A stretch of DNA of 64,000 bases from positions 5,071,501 through 5,135,500 of the forward strand of contig JAPYXD010000755.1 of NCBI GenBank assembly GCA_030998225.1, read 5' to 3'. The notes beneath the pieces are model-generated. The model was not told where the DNA came from. It saw only the letters and a list, made by a program, of their open reading frames with translations, and ran no database searches. The position numbers and the translations under genes were made by a program. Positions 10,508 through 21,287 of this stretch are shown here, piece by piece. Position 1 is the stretch's first letter; the number at the start of each line of letters is the position of its first letter. This DNA comes from Diplolepis rosae (Eukaryota > Arthropoda > Insecta > Hymenoptera > Diplolepididae).

Positions 10508-11296
10508 GTGACGTCATTCCGTGAGTAGATTCAAAATCTAACGCAACTGTTACATGCATTTCATGTCATTGCTTTTTGTTTATTAAGCTATTGTTGATGT
10601 TTAACAGATCATGGGTGATCGTGGATTTGGAAAGGCGGATTCACGCAATTTTTCGCACGTTTTTAGTGAAATGGTGCGTGAATTCTTTTGCAATAAGAGC
10701 AGTTTTATTGCAGAAGAAGTACGTGCTGTCAAAATTTACAAGTGGGTATATTTCACCTCATAATAATACCTTTTGAATTAAACATTTGTTAATTTAATGA
10801 TTATCTCGTAGGGCCGGTCGAGACAGTTACGGAGATTCTGAAATAGGTTATGTTTGCTTGAAAAGAACAAGAGATTTATGAATAATAAAATGCAGTGTTT
10901 GTCTTGCGTATAAAATTTTCAATTTTATCAAAGTACGCAAAATATAAATGAGGTTATCAATTTTGTTCACAGTTTTCTCGCTCTCATATTTACAATTATT
11001 ATGCAAAAACTCACATTTAAATGATCTTGACAGCAGTAAAAATTTGATTTTGTTGATGTATCGCTACGTTGAGCTAGACTGAACCATAATTTTCGACTTT
11101 TAAGATTTTCCGGAACACTCACAAACACTTTGGTTGGAGAATTTTCGGAATTGTTCTCACATTTGGGTACGGAGCACGAACAAATATGTTTCTTTTCTGC
11201 AGTCATTATTTATTTTGCAATGTAATTAATCTTTAATCTGTATTTTTAGTGATATTGTCATATATTAATGTGACAACAGAAACGGAATGACGTCAC
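10508..11296. mobile_element. Inverted-repeat insertion carrying a THAP remnant
   Basis: The ends carry a perfect 15-bp inverted repeat, GTGACGTCATTCCGT at 10508-10522 and its reverse complement at 11282-11296; each contains the palindrome TGACGTCA. The block interrupts the second Gypsy element and contains a THAP-like frame on the minus strand, the DNA-binding module of P-element-type transposases. No target duplication was found, so the true ends may lie slightly outside. Confidence 0.45.
10980..11206 (-). pseudogene. THAP-type zinc-finger domain fragment
   Basis: The 79-codon frame begins MTAEKKHICSCSVPKCENNS, then gives FVSVPENLKSRKLWFSLAQR and CCQDHL. This is the C2CH layout of a THAP domain: C-x4-C near the start, a conserved W, then C-x2-H. 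THAP domains bind specific DNA and occur in P-element transposases and in host regulators. The F expected after the final H is L here, and no downstream AVPTIF motif or catalytic domain follows. A remnant of a P-like transposon is the simplest reading. Confidence 0.65.
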
Positions 11297-11559
11297 GCCT
11301 ATACGTGACGTACCGAGGGCTTTATGGCGCCAATTCTGGCACGCCTCAATATACTTATTTCTTTTTATTAATTAAACATGTTGAATGAAGTTCAAAAATC
11401 GGGGAAAAAAATCTATGATGATAATGTGATCTTAGAAATACAATACTACTGAATTAAAAAAAAAGGTTAAACGTCTTTTCAATAATTATTATTCAAGGCT
11501 AGCTTAGGAGAAGCGGTAAAAGATATTAAATTAGCAATTTAATCTATTTATTCTATAGA

Positions 11560-12460
11560 AAAAAAATTGAATTTCGAATTAATAAATATTGCAAAATTTT
11601 CACACATTAACAATGTTTTGCAGAAAGAAATTTTAGCCGCATTAAAAATAGTATTTTTAAATTTTACAGTTAAAGTAATAATTTTCATTGGAATTGCACA
11701 ATACCCTACAAAAGAACAAAGGAATCATTTAATTCAGTAAGCTCATTCAGCTGCTATAGGGAGACATAAAGGAGTAACAAAAACTTTTATTAAATCAGAA
11801 AAACATATTATTGGGAAAATATGAAATTGTATATATAAAAACATATACAACTTTGTTCACAGTGTCAACTTGCAAAACTTGTTATGGTCAAAACAAAAAA
11901 CCCTATGGTAATCATTGATATCCCAGGAACTGCATTTGAGAAAATATCAATGGATATTGTTGGAAAGCTACTAATAACTTCACCACAAAATCGATACATA
12001 TTTGCTATTCAAAATAATTTTACTAAATGCTCTTTAGCAATTCGACTCCCAAATGACCAAGCTGGAACAATAGCCGACGCTTTTGTTTAAAAATTTATTT
12101 GCATATATGGCTCTCCAAAAGCAGTATCAACAGATCAAGGAGCAGATTTTCTAAGCAATTTAATGAGAAAAATGGCAAAGCGGTTTCATATACGACAATT
12201 TAAGACTACTGCTGATCATCCCCAATCAAGTGGATCACGTTATTAAAGAATATATTACACAATTTATGAAAAATAATGCAGAATAGGATGACTAGATTGA
12301 AGGAGCAATATTTTTATATAATATAAATATTCATAATGGGACGAAATGCACACCCTATGAATTAGTTTTTGGAAAATTAGCACGTTTACCGTTTGGCGAT
12401 CCTCTACCAGAACATGAAAAATGGAGACTCACAGTACAGTCGGAAAGTATTAGAACAAGA
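11560..12460 (+). pseudogene. Gypsy integrase pseudogene
   Basis: All landmarks of a Ty3/Gypsy integrase are visible across frames. The histidines (HSAAIGRHKGVTKT) and CxxC (QLCSQCQLAKLV) of the zinc domain lie at about 11740-11890. The first core aspartate is in FEKISMDIVGKLL (about 11930) and the second in STDQGADFLSN (about 12130). Next come the TADHPQSSGS strand and a C-terminal NGTKCTPYELVFGKLA block (about 12335-12380). The catalytic glutamate stretch after PQSSGS is broken by a frameshift, and stops occur near 11825, 12088 and 12245. The longest intact frame is 68 codons. Confidence 0.8.
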
Positions 12461-12627
12461 TAAAAAAAGTTGTTTTTGTCAGTTTATCGTATCATTTATT
12501 AAAAAATTATTTACATATTTGCAGTAGTTTTGTACGTTCAACGAAGCTTTATGATTTAAAGACCTTTTTAATGCATTTTACTGAAATTTTCATCAAAATT
12601 TATAAGGTGCAGGCCCAGATGCGATTT

Positions 12628-14559
12628 CTACTGGGCCCCCCTGTTGCCGCGCTCTGTACGCCCATCGAGCTCCCTCGTCTTCATCACCAGGGTGACGAAT
12701 GACTCAATAAGCATCCATATCTGTTCAGACTGGAGCATGAGAGAGCCCATCGTGTCAGGGGTGAGTTGTGGGCCCACTGCCTGACCGACAGCCTCCATTT
12801 CAGCGCCCCACCTGGCACAGAGAAAGAGTGTGTGCTCTGCATTGTCCACAAGGGATCCGTAGTAGCTACACGACTTGTCGTCTATTTTCTTGAAGCGCTT
12901 CAGGTACGCATTAAAATAGCCATGGCCTGAAAGCGCTTGCGCCAGGTAAAAGCCGATTTGACCGTGCTTTCTGTCCAGCCAGGTGGTGAGCTCCGGGATT
13001 AGACGGTGTGCCCATCTCCCGGATTGGTCATCATGCCATCTCGTCTGCCATTTCTCGACGAGTCTGCACCTTCCATCCTTGCGGATGGCCTCTTTCGCGC
13101 GAGCAATTTCCTGCAGGTTTGTTAAGCAGGTGAGCTCCTTACGGAGCTGAAAGGTCTCCTTCCTTTCCTCCGCCAATAAGTATATTGGTGGGACGCTTGC
13201 CAGGACCAGCACAGTGCTCGTCGACACAGTTCGGTATGCTGAGACAATTCTCATCACCACAACTCTTTGTGCCGAGAACAGCTTCTTCAGGATAGAATGG
13301 TTGTTAAGGGCACTTGTCCAGATCGGAGCTGCATAAAGCAGCTTCGAATTTACCACGCTCGCCATTAGCCTTCTCTTAGCTTCCCTGGGTCCACCAATGT
13401 GGGGCATGAGCCAAGCCAGGGCGGCCCCACATTGGATGGCTTTGGCAGTCGCGGTCTGCAGGTGTTCGCCGAAGCTTAGCCTTCGATCCAACTGCACTCC
13501 CAGGTACTTAATGCTCTTTTTTTCCACTCTATTTCATGTTCCCCGAGAACGATCCTCGGATATTGGAAGGATCTCCTCTCTATGACCAGCAAAGCCTCGG
13601 TCTTTTCAGGGGCCAGTTTCAGGCCTCTGCTATCTAAGCAACGCTTTTGCCCGCCACAGACTATCATTGATCCTCAGTTCCAGAATTCCGACGTTTCCAG
13701 CAGCGCACACAAGTGCGTTACCCGCGAAGCCGATGATGCTCGTTCCAGTAGGCAGGTCTCTGTGCAGGAAATCGTCGTACATGACGTTCCAAACGAGTGG
13801 ACCCATCCGCGACCCTTGAGGGGCGCCACATGTCATCTCTTCCTTGAGAGACCATTTGTCGCCCTCGTATATCACCCACCTGTCGCTCAGATAGTCATCT
13901 ATCATTCGCATCAGGTAGTCTGGAACCTTTTTCCGCACCATCGCCTCGATGCGGATGTTCCATCTCGTGGTATTGAACGCATTGCGTATGTCAATGCTGA
14001 TCAACGCGCAGAATCCCTTACGCTTGCCAGTTCCTCTTCTTCCTTTAGTGGCTCCTCGTCTGAACGTAAAATCCCTGCCCTGATTTGATACAATCAAGTC
14101 ATTCCTAGCGAACATCTCGCCGACCAAGATCCCCCTCCTGTCCAGACGGGCTTCGCCCCACTCGGGCGACTTACTATTAGAGTCGCCCGCGATAAGGGAC
14201 CGCCCACTAGCCTCTCTGAGGTTTTCCTCAAGGAGGAGGATCTGGGTCTCGAAGATCTCGAAAGGTTCGTTGGTAGAGAAGTAGCAGCTGTACACACGCA
14301 CTTCCGCCACCTGCACTCGAACGAACCTTCTTGTCATGTTCTCGTCGAGGTCCCTAACTTCAACGGACCTCTTCGAGACCAAAGACTTAACCTCGGCTCT
14401 CTGCCCGACTGCCTGATCGAGCGTCTTCTTCGGGGTATGTCCCAGAGACGCTGAACGGGGTCTCCAAAAGATACCCATCCTTTTCGAGCCGAGGTGGGAT
14501 TCCAGCCTTTCCTGGATATCCACCCCGCTTTCTAGTAGGCACTTGTGGGTGTTGAGCAT
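12628..14559 (-). pseudogene. LINE ORF2: endonuclease/reverse transcriptase pseudogene
   Basis: ORF2 of R1 elements nicks the target and primes reverse transcription there. Endonuclease sequence comes first (EVRVYSCYFSTNEPFEIFET, then LIAGDSNSKSPEWGEARLD, about 14300-14140). The RT begins immediately after, so the region between the endonuclease and RT motif A is deleted. RT motif A is ISIDIRNAFNTTRW and motif B is GAPQGSRMGPLVWNVMYDDF. The motif C that should read FADD is FAGN (about 13725-13735), removing both catalytic aspartates. Frameshifts near 13640 and 13500 divide it into 309-, 63- and 299-codon frames. The last carries KYLGVQLDRRLSF and a degenerate C2HC knuckle (CSYYGSLVDNAEHTLFLC, second Cys replaced by Tyr). 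Confidence 0.85.
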
Positions 14560-14571
14560 TCCGCTCTACAC

Positions 14572-14790
14572 CTACGTAGCCTCACTAACACTGAATTTAA
14601 CATGGCCAGGGTTGTTTCTCTGCATACCCTGCTGGATAACGCTGAGCGTCCTGGCCAACTTCTCCATTTTTACACTTGGCTCCTTCAGGAGTTGCAGGAC
14701 GTCTTTCCATCCTTCAGCCCCTGGAGGAGTGTGTGAATGTGCATCTGGCGCCTTCACCTCTTCATCTCCTTTATTATAAATAGCAGTCAT
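14572..14790 (-). pseudogene. LINE ORF1-like fragment
   Basis: A 72-codon frame opens MTAIYNKGDEEVKAPDAHSH and continues with a helical, charged stretch (WKDVLQLLKEPSVKMEKLAR), resembling the N-terminal coiled-coil part of R1-clade ORF1 (gag-like) proteins. The CCHC zinc knuckles expected further on are missing, and ORF2 begins within tens of bases. Assignment rests mainly on position and codon-like GC bias. Confidence 0.4.
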
Positions 14791-15885
14791 ATCAATCCCG
14801 TGGTGTCTTAAGACGGTTCGCCCATCATTGGAGCCCTACCGCAGTAGGGCTACTATCCCCGCCTGCATAGATCCCTAGTTATGTGCGCCGAAACTGAGAA
14901 GCGGCTTATCGGATGGTCGATCCTATCGGCACATTAAATGAAGCTAGTAAAAAGGTTACGGGATAGGCCCGCGCTATAATGATGCTGAAGGTTTAACGTC
15001 ACCCCTATCGACCAAGCGGTGCCCGGTCCGTCCCGACACGTGACCCGGACTTCAGGCTAGACGGTGTGCGATTTATCCTACGCAGCGTCGGATATAAGGA
15101 AATACTCACCAGGTAACCTTTCATTCCTGCGCCCGGACGTCCATGATTTCAACCCCGAAATTGGCTCCAGACAGTTGAAACGTGAGCGGTTTTCCCAGTT
15201 TAACATGTGGTTTCACGGGATCTTTGCCCTTCGCGACCGAACACTGGAGGGACTTACATTTACCCATATTACTTCCACAGAGGTAAGTTACTGACATCGC
15301 GTCCTACCCTGGTCGGGAGGCTACTACTCCTCCCTTTGCTAGTCTTTCGGGAATATCCACCAGGCGCCGGCCGCAGTCCATTCGCTCAGCAATCCATTTA
15401 TTCTGGTATGTGTGGGTGTCAGTATCATGCTTGTGGTTGTAAAGTGACCTGGAGAGGGCATGTGGGAAGTTCAGCGTGACCGCCGCATGCGCTTTTGGGG
15501 CGATACCCCGATTAAGGGGCCCCCCGAATTTACCCCGGGTCCAATCATGCCGCATCAAGGAACCTGTTCAAGGTCCCCTGATGCTTTTGCTGCACACCGC
15601 GTTCTTACGCGCTTGAAGTTTTTGCGGAGAAACCGTAATGGCGCATGCGCCCGGCAGGCCCACTGCTAGGGAAAAGCCTGTCTATAGGGCCCCCTTAACA
15701 GCCATCCTGACGGCGACAGCCCTGGATTGGAGGGGGCCGCCGAAGGACCAGTTTATTTTTCCAGCTGGAGAGAATGAGCTTCTCCTCGTTTATGGACTCC
15801 TGGGGCCCTGCGGTGGGGCACGTCGAGCAAGGTGCCGGTGTGACTCGCTCCTGCCCCGGTTCCGAGTCGGCCGGGAGAGTCGCTG
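14791..15885 (-). other. GC-rich 5' leader of the LINE
   Basis: About 1.1 kb of GC-rich sequence lies upstream (in minus orientation) of the ORF1-like frame and ends abruptly at the MITE at about 15.9 kb. It has many short frames on both strands but none with a recognisable domain. It is most simply the LINE 5' untranslated region, possibly including unrelated captured sequence. Confidence 0.4.
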
Positions 15886-15896
15886 ATGTCGCTGAT

Positions 15897-16304
15897 AATT
15901 CCCTTGATAATTTTCCAATTCTATTATCGCTGTATTGAGTCAGTATTCGCAGATTATGCAAATTCTGTTTTTCGCATTTTTTAGTGGAACGGGTAATTGG
16001 ATTAATGTGGAAGATTGAAATCCGATTTATTCAGAGTCATCTACGTTCATTTTTTCGCGAACCTTTCTACCCGCAATTCGTGTTGCAGTGTTGACAGTAA
16101 AGTACACTTTTACTTTGTAACACTTATTGCAACATTTCTATTACATTTCATATTACCTTGCATAGAAAATAAAATAATTACGTTTGAATTAAATTATTCT
16201 ATAATATGTTATCACACGAAAAATGCGAAAAACAGAATTTGCATAATCTGCGAATACTGACTCAATACAGCGATAATAAAATTAAAAAATTATTAAGGAA
16301 ATTA
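15897..16304. mobile_element. MITE with long inverted repeats
   Basis: An approximately 85-bp inverted repeat (about 15897-15983 and 16217-16304) encloses 230 bp of AT-rich sequence. The two arms share long identical runs, for example CTGTATTGAGTCAGTATTCG and GCAGATTATGCAAATTCTGT. The high arm identity suggests recent insertion or conversion. No coding capacity is seen: the 81-codon frame inside reads mostly through an arm. Confidence 0.8.
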
Positions 16305-16997
16305 TTATGAATACGAGTATATCAGCGATTAAACGAATAACGTCAAAACAAAAACCGGCAATGATACATTTCCAACGACGGGTGTTACATCCCAGTAACA
16401 TTCAATTTTTAATTTTATTATTGACCCTGTATATGAGCAATACTTCACACATGGTAGTGAATAATTAGTTTATACTCTTTATGAGTCTTATGGTAATTAC
16501 TATCTAGACCGGGTACCTATTTCGCAGAGGTAAGATAATGCACTACCTCACATCGATAGATCGGTTCAACACTTGGTAACAAGTGATAAAGAAGAGTAGC
16601 GCTCGGTCTATATGGTAATTACCCACGCGGTAATGAGTCAGTGAGTCACACCGCGAGACGATAATGTAGCAATGCAGCGTTAGTAACCTAGTGAGACAGC
16701 ATCGTGTAACTGCCATGGCGCTATTAACATTGATTCATTATTGCCTTATTTAATAAGTACTATATCATCCTTGCTAGTTACTAAGCATAAAACTATTATT
16801 AATATTAATAACAACTAATAATAGTTTAGTGTATTAAGCCTAAGATAAATAAATACAGGTGTACTTAACCACACTGGTATTTATTCGTCCCCTAGATATA
16901 AGTGCAGGCAAAAGAGGAAAAGAAGGGATGCAAAGCAAAGATAAATTCACCCTTGATTGAAACCGTAAGGCGGAAATTAGAGAGAGTCGCGAACTTT

Positions 16998-17108
16998 GCA
17001 ACGAACGTGATTTCTATCACTTTTGCAATAAACGTGACTTCCATCACTTTTGCAATGTACGTGACTTCCATCACTTTTGCAACGGACATTACTTCCATCA
17101 CTTTTGCG
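16998..17108 (+). repeat. 27-bp tandem repeat in the LTR U3
   Basis: About four head-to-tail copies of a 27-bp unit with core CTTCCATCACTTTTGCAA lie 40-150 bp upstream of the TATA box. Because 27 is divisible by three, they also yield a spurious in-frame repeat (TSITFA). Their promoter-proximal position is typical of LTR enhancer repeats. Confidence 0.8.
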
Positions 17109-17149
17109 CGAATCCATTCCCACTTCAGTCACTATTGGGAGATCAATAG

Positions 17150-17157
17150 TATATATA
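17150..17157 (+). promoter_or_regulatory. TATA box of the solo LTR
   Basis: TATATATA followed by CCCC lies just downstream of the tandem repeats and about 30 bp before an initiator-like TTTGTCATTAAG. It fits a Pol II core promoter at the U3/R boundary. Confidence 0.55.
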
Positions 17158-17967
17158 CCCCAGGTTTAGCTCTGGTGGTTTGTCATTAAGTTCCGAACAG
17201 TTGTACGGTTGTTAGGTCCGGACCGGTAATTCAACGTCGTGAGCAGACCCGTCGATAAACGTAAGTCTCATTGGATTTCTATGAGCAACTCAACATTCGG
17301 TACTTGGTAAATAAAATCCCAGGTCCTTAAGTGGTGCAAGTCCGGAAACCGTAGTGCTAGATAGTTCCTTTGGATTACGTGTATCGTCGTATTTAGACGT
17401 GTCGGTCAATAGTGATTCATTTCTGAAATCGGGACGAACTAACCTATCTTCTTAACAAGTGCATGTTTGATTCATTTCTCGTGTACTTAACAAGATACGT
17501 AAGCGGATAATTGATCACATCAGTTGCTCTGGTGGACTTGCATCCCTTACACCATACCTTCTGCAAAATTTATCGTTGTTTTGCTACCTCACGGAGACTC
17601 AAACGAAACCCAACTATCCTGCAAGGATTTGTGCCGTTGACTTGCAATAATAGGAGTAAAAAACGACAATTCTCTCTTTTGCCCTCTAATTTAAGAGGTA
17701 GACGAGTAAGTTACCAACTAAGTATCATTCTATCTGAAAACTTGTGCAACAACTTATTTATTTATTATAAATTATCTTATACATCTATCAATTCAGTGTT
17801 TTATTATCATTGTGAACAACTCAGGGCCCATAGACCTGACAAGGGACAACGTACGCACAAACAAAAATACATTAGCAGGCCTTACCAACCTGATATAATC
17901 AGCTAACCTCCTCCCTTACATCCAAAATCCAAACCACCCTCGCCTTTTGCTCGGGACGTAACACGGG

Positions 17968-18614
17968 TACCACTGAAACCGTCGATTTTAGACATAATCG
18001 ATTTTTTCAGTGTCATCCACATGTTTTAAAAATCTGAAAAAATTATGACATACGCGTCTTTAGTAGACATATTATTGTAGTGAAACTCAACTTTGTTCTC
18101 AAATTTTTTCATCGCAAAAATTGCGATCAAAAATTTTTGCAATTTTTTTCTTTGCGAATTTTACGTGCAAAAATTCGCGAAAAAGTTATAGGAGTTTCTC
18201 TTGATAAGACTGAATGCTGTGGTTTTTTTCAGATTTTCCCAACTATTAGTTGAGATAAAAAATTCAAAAAACGAAATTTGTGTAATCAGCGATAACTCAT
18301 CCAATATGGCGGCTATTGGGTTGGAAATTTTCACAAAACAATCCTAGGGCAAATTTCTTTGAATACTTGATACTAGATCTCATTTGGGTTGGGGGCCGTT
18401 TTCACATGGAAACCCGGCTAGGCCCTTTGTGAAAAATTTGTCTCTTCATGAAACGAAATGTAAGGCATAATCAACTAAATACGTAAGATGAGATATACTT
18501 TGCGTATCCAAAGTACGTTTAAATCTATGATTGGAGTAAATTGTGCTTATTATTGACAAACTCTTATGTAATGTTTTGTTTATTATTCTACGTGTTTCTA
18601 TTTTACTTTACAGA
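17968..18614. other. Intron or upstream region of TBCEL
   Basis: AT-rich, with imperfect inverted words (for example GCGAATTTTACGTGCAAAAATTCGC around 18155-18180), and no coding frame. It ends in a good acceptor (TTTTACTTTACAG, ending 18614), so at least its 3' part is likely the first TBCEL intron. Confidence 0.5.
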
Positions 18615-19621
18615 ATGTCTTAAAAATGCCCTCTTTACTGGAAGCACTAGAATTAAAATATGGTAGTTCTTCTACAGACTGTTTTTTAACAGACGAGAAC
18701 ATAGAATCAGGATCACCTAAAACTGTTCTCCCGGTTAGCATCTTCATTCCAAAAAAGTCACCTCGTCATACAGTACCGGCCTTGTTAGTTTTACAGGACT
18801 GTGATATTGATTCTGCTGGTGAAGATGATGAAAAACTTCGTAACAAATGTAAAAACGTTGAAGAATTAGATCTTGCTCAAAATAAGATTTTGCAGTGGAA
18901 TGAAGTATTTGGTATACTACAATATATGCCAAAAATAAAATTTCTAAACCTTAGTTTCAACAATCTAGAGTCTGCTTTAGAAGTTACACCTGGACACTAC
19001 GACTACCTGAAGAATCTCGTTTTAAATGGTACCAGAGTATCATGGCCCACAGTTCAACTCCTCAATAAACTTTTAAAAAATTTAGAGGAACTTCACTTAT
19101 CCCGTAATGAATACAAAAGTGTGGACATTGATTATCAAAACCCAGAAAGTAAACACCTATATCTGAAGAAGTTGCATTTAACTGGAAACCCTATTGAATA
19201 TTGGAGTGAAATTATTAAGCTTGGATATGTTTTTCCGAACTTAGAAAGTCTTGTTTTGGCTGAGTGTCCAATTAGATCTTTAGATCATAATAAATGTATT
19301 TGCAGTTTTTTCGATCCAAGTATTCAAAAGGAGTCTTTGCTGGATAACAGTGAATATGAATTTGATATTAATCAGTCTCTAGGCCAATCACGAAAGTCTG
19401 ATATACTAGAAAATACTTTTGTAAAAAATAAGGTCCATGATAAAATAGAATCAGATATTCACTGTTGTAATAGGGAAGACAAGGTTTCGTACGAATTTTT
19501 CAAAATGCTCAAATTTCTTAACGTCAATGGCACTCTACTATCAACATGGAATGCTGTAGAAAAACTAGCTAAATTTCCTGCTCTTAAGTCTCTCAGAATA
19601 CAGAGTTGTCCTTTATTTGAG
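18615..19621 (+). CDS. Tubulin-specific chaperone cofactor E-like (TBCEL), first coding exon
   Basis: TBCEL is a cytosolic leucine-rich-repeat protein related to tubulin folding cofactor E. It binds and destabilises tubulin; the Drosophila relative acts in spermatid individualisation. The exon starts after an acceptor (TTTACTTTACAG), and the ATG at 18626 opens 332 codons with no stop. The family's opening order is visible: a PALLVLQDCDI strand, then LRRs VEELDLAQNKI, KFLNLSFNNLES, LKNLVLNGTRVSW, LEELHLSRNEYKS, LKKLHLTGNPIEYWSEI and LESLVLAECPI, then FLNVNGTLLSTWNAVEKLAK. It ends at a GTAAGA donor at 19622 in phase 0 after CPLFE. A roughly 50-residue low-complexity insert around residues 230-280 replaces a short loop in vertebrate TBCEL. 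The last LRR cap and the C-terminal ubiquitin-like domain should be in later exons, which I could not find before 64 kb. Codon use is clean, so this is probably a live gene. Confidence 0.9.
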
Positions 19622-20573
19622 GTAAGAAATCCGTCTCAATTTTTGAAATTATTTTATGTTATTTCCTCTTCATATTTTTTAAATAAAACTTTGTATATTG
19701 CAATCTTACTCAACATTTTCTGCTTTTAGAAATTGCATCATTTGTATAAGATCATGATTGAAATAATTTTCTAAATACAGTAACTAGACAGTTATTCCAC
19801 TGCATTCGTTCAAAATAAGTATTTTTTGTTTTGTAACTATTTTTGGAAGAATCAGCCATTTTTTTTCAAAAATAAAAAAATTGCCAAAAATTTAGGTAAT
19901 ATTTTTTTATAGAATTCTTAAGCTCGAAACATGTTTAAGGAGCTAAATGTGAATCGGGGTTACAATTGTGGATCAGTGCTTATCCTTCTATAAATATCCA
20001 AATTATTTAAAATATTAAATTTTTAGTGCAATACAGTGTATTCAAAAATAATTTTGATATTTATAGAAGAAACAATACTAATCCACACTTAGAACGCCGA
20101 TCCATATTTGGTTTCTTTACCTTTATTCTTTAGCATTTTTTACTGAAGGAAATTTTCGCAAAACATATTTCAGTGTATTGGACCTTCTAAGGTTCAAATC
20201 AGGAACTTTTCGTATTTATGTTTTTCGTTCATTATAATCCACTTATTACACGTATTACTTATACATTTTACGGAGCATAGAATTCTAAATTATTTCTGTC
20301 TCTGTGAATATTATTTGCAATCCCCTCTTTTATACACCCATTGCACTGCGGTCTATCCCGATGTTCAACTGTTTTCGATACAAGCAGAGTTAAATAAAGC
20401 TGCAATCATTAAGGAAATTACATTTTCAAACAATATTATTATTTAAAAGAAAATATATAGCATAATTGTAATGATTTGACTAAAGTTGAGTCACTATCTT
20501 CACGAGCTTAATGTAAAAAAGAATTTATATGCTGAAAATCTGATTATCAACCTGAAATATTTGTAATTTTCCA
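19622..20573 (+). other. Putative TBCEL intron sequence
   Basis: It starts with the GTAAGA donor of the TBCEL exon. AG acceptors occur at 19728-19729 (leading to only 14 codons before a stop) and at 20572-20573. Neither following sequence resembles the expected TBCEL continuation, so the intron probably extends much further through transposon debris. AT-rich; no other gene seen. Confidence 0.45.
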
Positions 20574-21287
20574 GCTTGTTACAAAAGATCTTCTTGCTCT
20601 GCGAAGTAGAGCTTCTATTCCAGCTGTTTCATTCGATGCTGTAGTAAAGAAAAAAAAGTATATCATACGAAGTATTGGGCTCTCCTAAAATAATGAAATT
20701 GTCGGAAAACTACAGAAAATTTTTAATTTTCCTGTAGTTTAAAGTGGAATCTTCAAAAATCTTCGATATTTCCCTTTGTAAATATTTAGATTTTAAACTG
20801 TGTAAGTACCCGTTGCGATAAAAAATTCCTGTTACAGAGCGATATTATTCAAGATCAAAAAACTGATTGCAAAAGTTATGTAGGCTTATTGTATGTTCAA
20901 TATACTGCAAAAGTACAGAAGAGAGTTTATAAAGAAACTCACCCGGAAGAAAGAGCACCGCAAATTAAAAGAAAAAAGAAGGTTTAGTACAGAGACGCTG
21001 AAGCTAAATTGGCTTTGTACCACAAAAATGAAATTATACGTTTCGAAAATGATTGTAACATGGAACACGAAACTGAGCCTGAAAATACATTATCTGAGCC
21101 AAAAACAATCAGTCAACAAACGCATTCCTTGAATCTCACAGCTCTTGTAGTTGCTCGCTATGGGCATGATGATCGTAATATAGTAGTTATAATCACTGCT
21201 GTTTTAGAAGCTGCTCGTATCCCTGGCGAATTGAATCTTATTAGATGGACCATGACATCCAATAGAGTCATGCAAGAATATATATAG
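20574..21287 (+). pseudogene. Fragment of an uncharacterised transposon protein family
   Basis: Two short blocks are recognisable: LVTKDLLALRSRASIPAVSF (from 20574, preceded by TTTTCCAG) and, in another frame, LTALVVARYGHDDRNIVVII (about 21140-21200). The second resembles the segment VxRYGxSDRxxAAIxSAVLE found in uncharacterised repetitive proteins of arthropods and cnidarians. Between them is a basic, nuclear-localisation-like run (RAPQIKRKKKV) ending at a stop. The best reading is an old DNA-transposon remnant in the TBCEL intron. That the first block is a TBCEL exon is unlikely, because it has no LRR or ubiquitin-like similarity. Confidence 0.4.

Larger units (their letters stand above)
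10225..12465 (+). mobile_element. Second Ty3/Gypsy remnant (RNase H to integrase), split by an insertion
   Basis: The C-terminal end of RNase H at 10225-10381 and an integrase at about 11560-12460 lie in the expected order, separated by the inverted-repeat element at about 10508-11296. The spacing without that element is right for a Gypsy pol linker. No LTR is recognisable beside it, and the LINE at 12.6 kb abuts its 3' side. Confidence 0.65.
12605..15885 (-). mobile_element. R1-type non-LTR retrotransposon (LINE), rearranged
   Basis: A GC-rich minus-strand block contrasts sharply with its AT-rich flanks. From right to left it holds a GC-rich leader, a short ORF1-like frame, then ORF2 with endonuclease, reverse transcriptase and a cysteine/histidine C-terminal region. 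The 3' end near 12605 has no poly(A) or long 3' UTR and may be truncated. R1-clade LINEs usually target 28S rDNA; none is seen next to this copy, so it is either a displaced copy or a non-rDNA member of the clade. Confidence 0.75.
16383..17963 (+). mobile_element. Solo LTR, 1581 bp, with CGGG duplication
   Basis: The block starts TGTTAC and ends GTAACA, a perfect 6-bp terminal inversion with the canonical TG...CA ends. It is flanked by CGGG at 16379-16382 and 17964-17967, a 4-bp target duplication. Inside are a strong TATA box (TATATATA, 17150-17157), an initiator-like TCATT about 30 bp on, and AATAAA at 17310-17315, in the U3-R-U5 order. No retrotransposon genes lie beside it, so it probably arose by LTR-LTR recombination. 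The orientation is inferred from the TATA and poly(A) order. Confidence 0.8.

Noticed and set aside
13582..14088. 168-codon plus-strand frame
   Set aside because: It is the antisense shadow of the LINE reverse transcriptase in GC-rich DNA.
17511..17906. 131-codon frame inside the solo LTR
   Set aside because: No domain, lies in the LTR R/U5 region and ends in low-complexity sequence; chance frame.
20574..20690. Second coding exon of TBCEL
   Set aside because: It follows an AG and the phase fits, but the 38 codons have no LRR or ubiquitin-like similarity and end in a stop; a transposon-protein fragment fits better.
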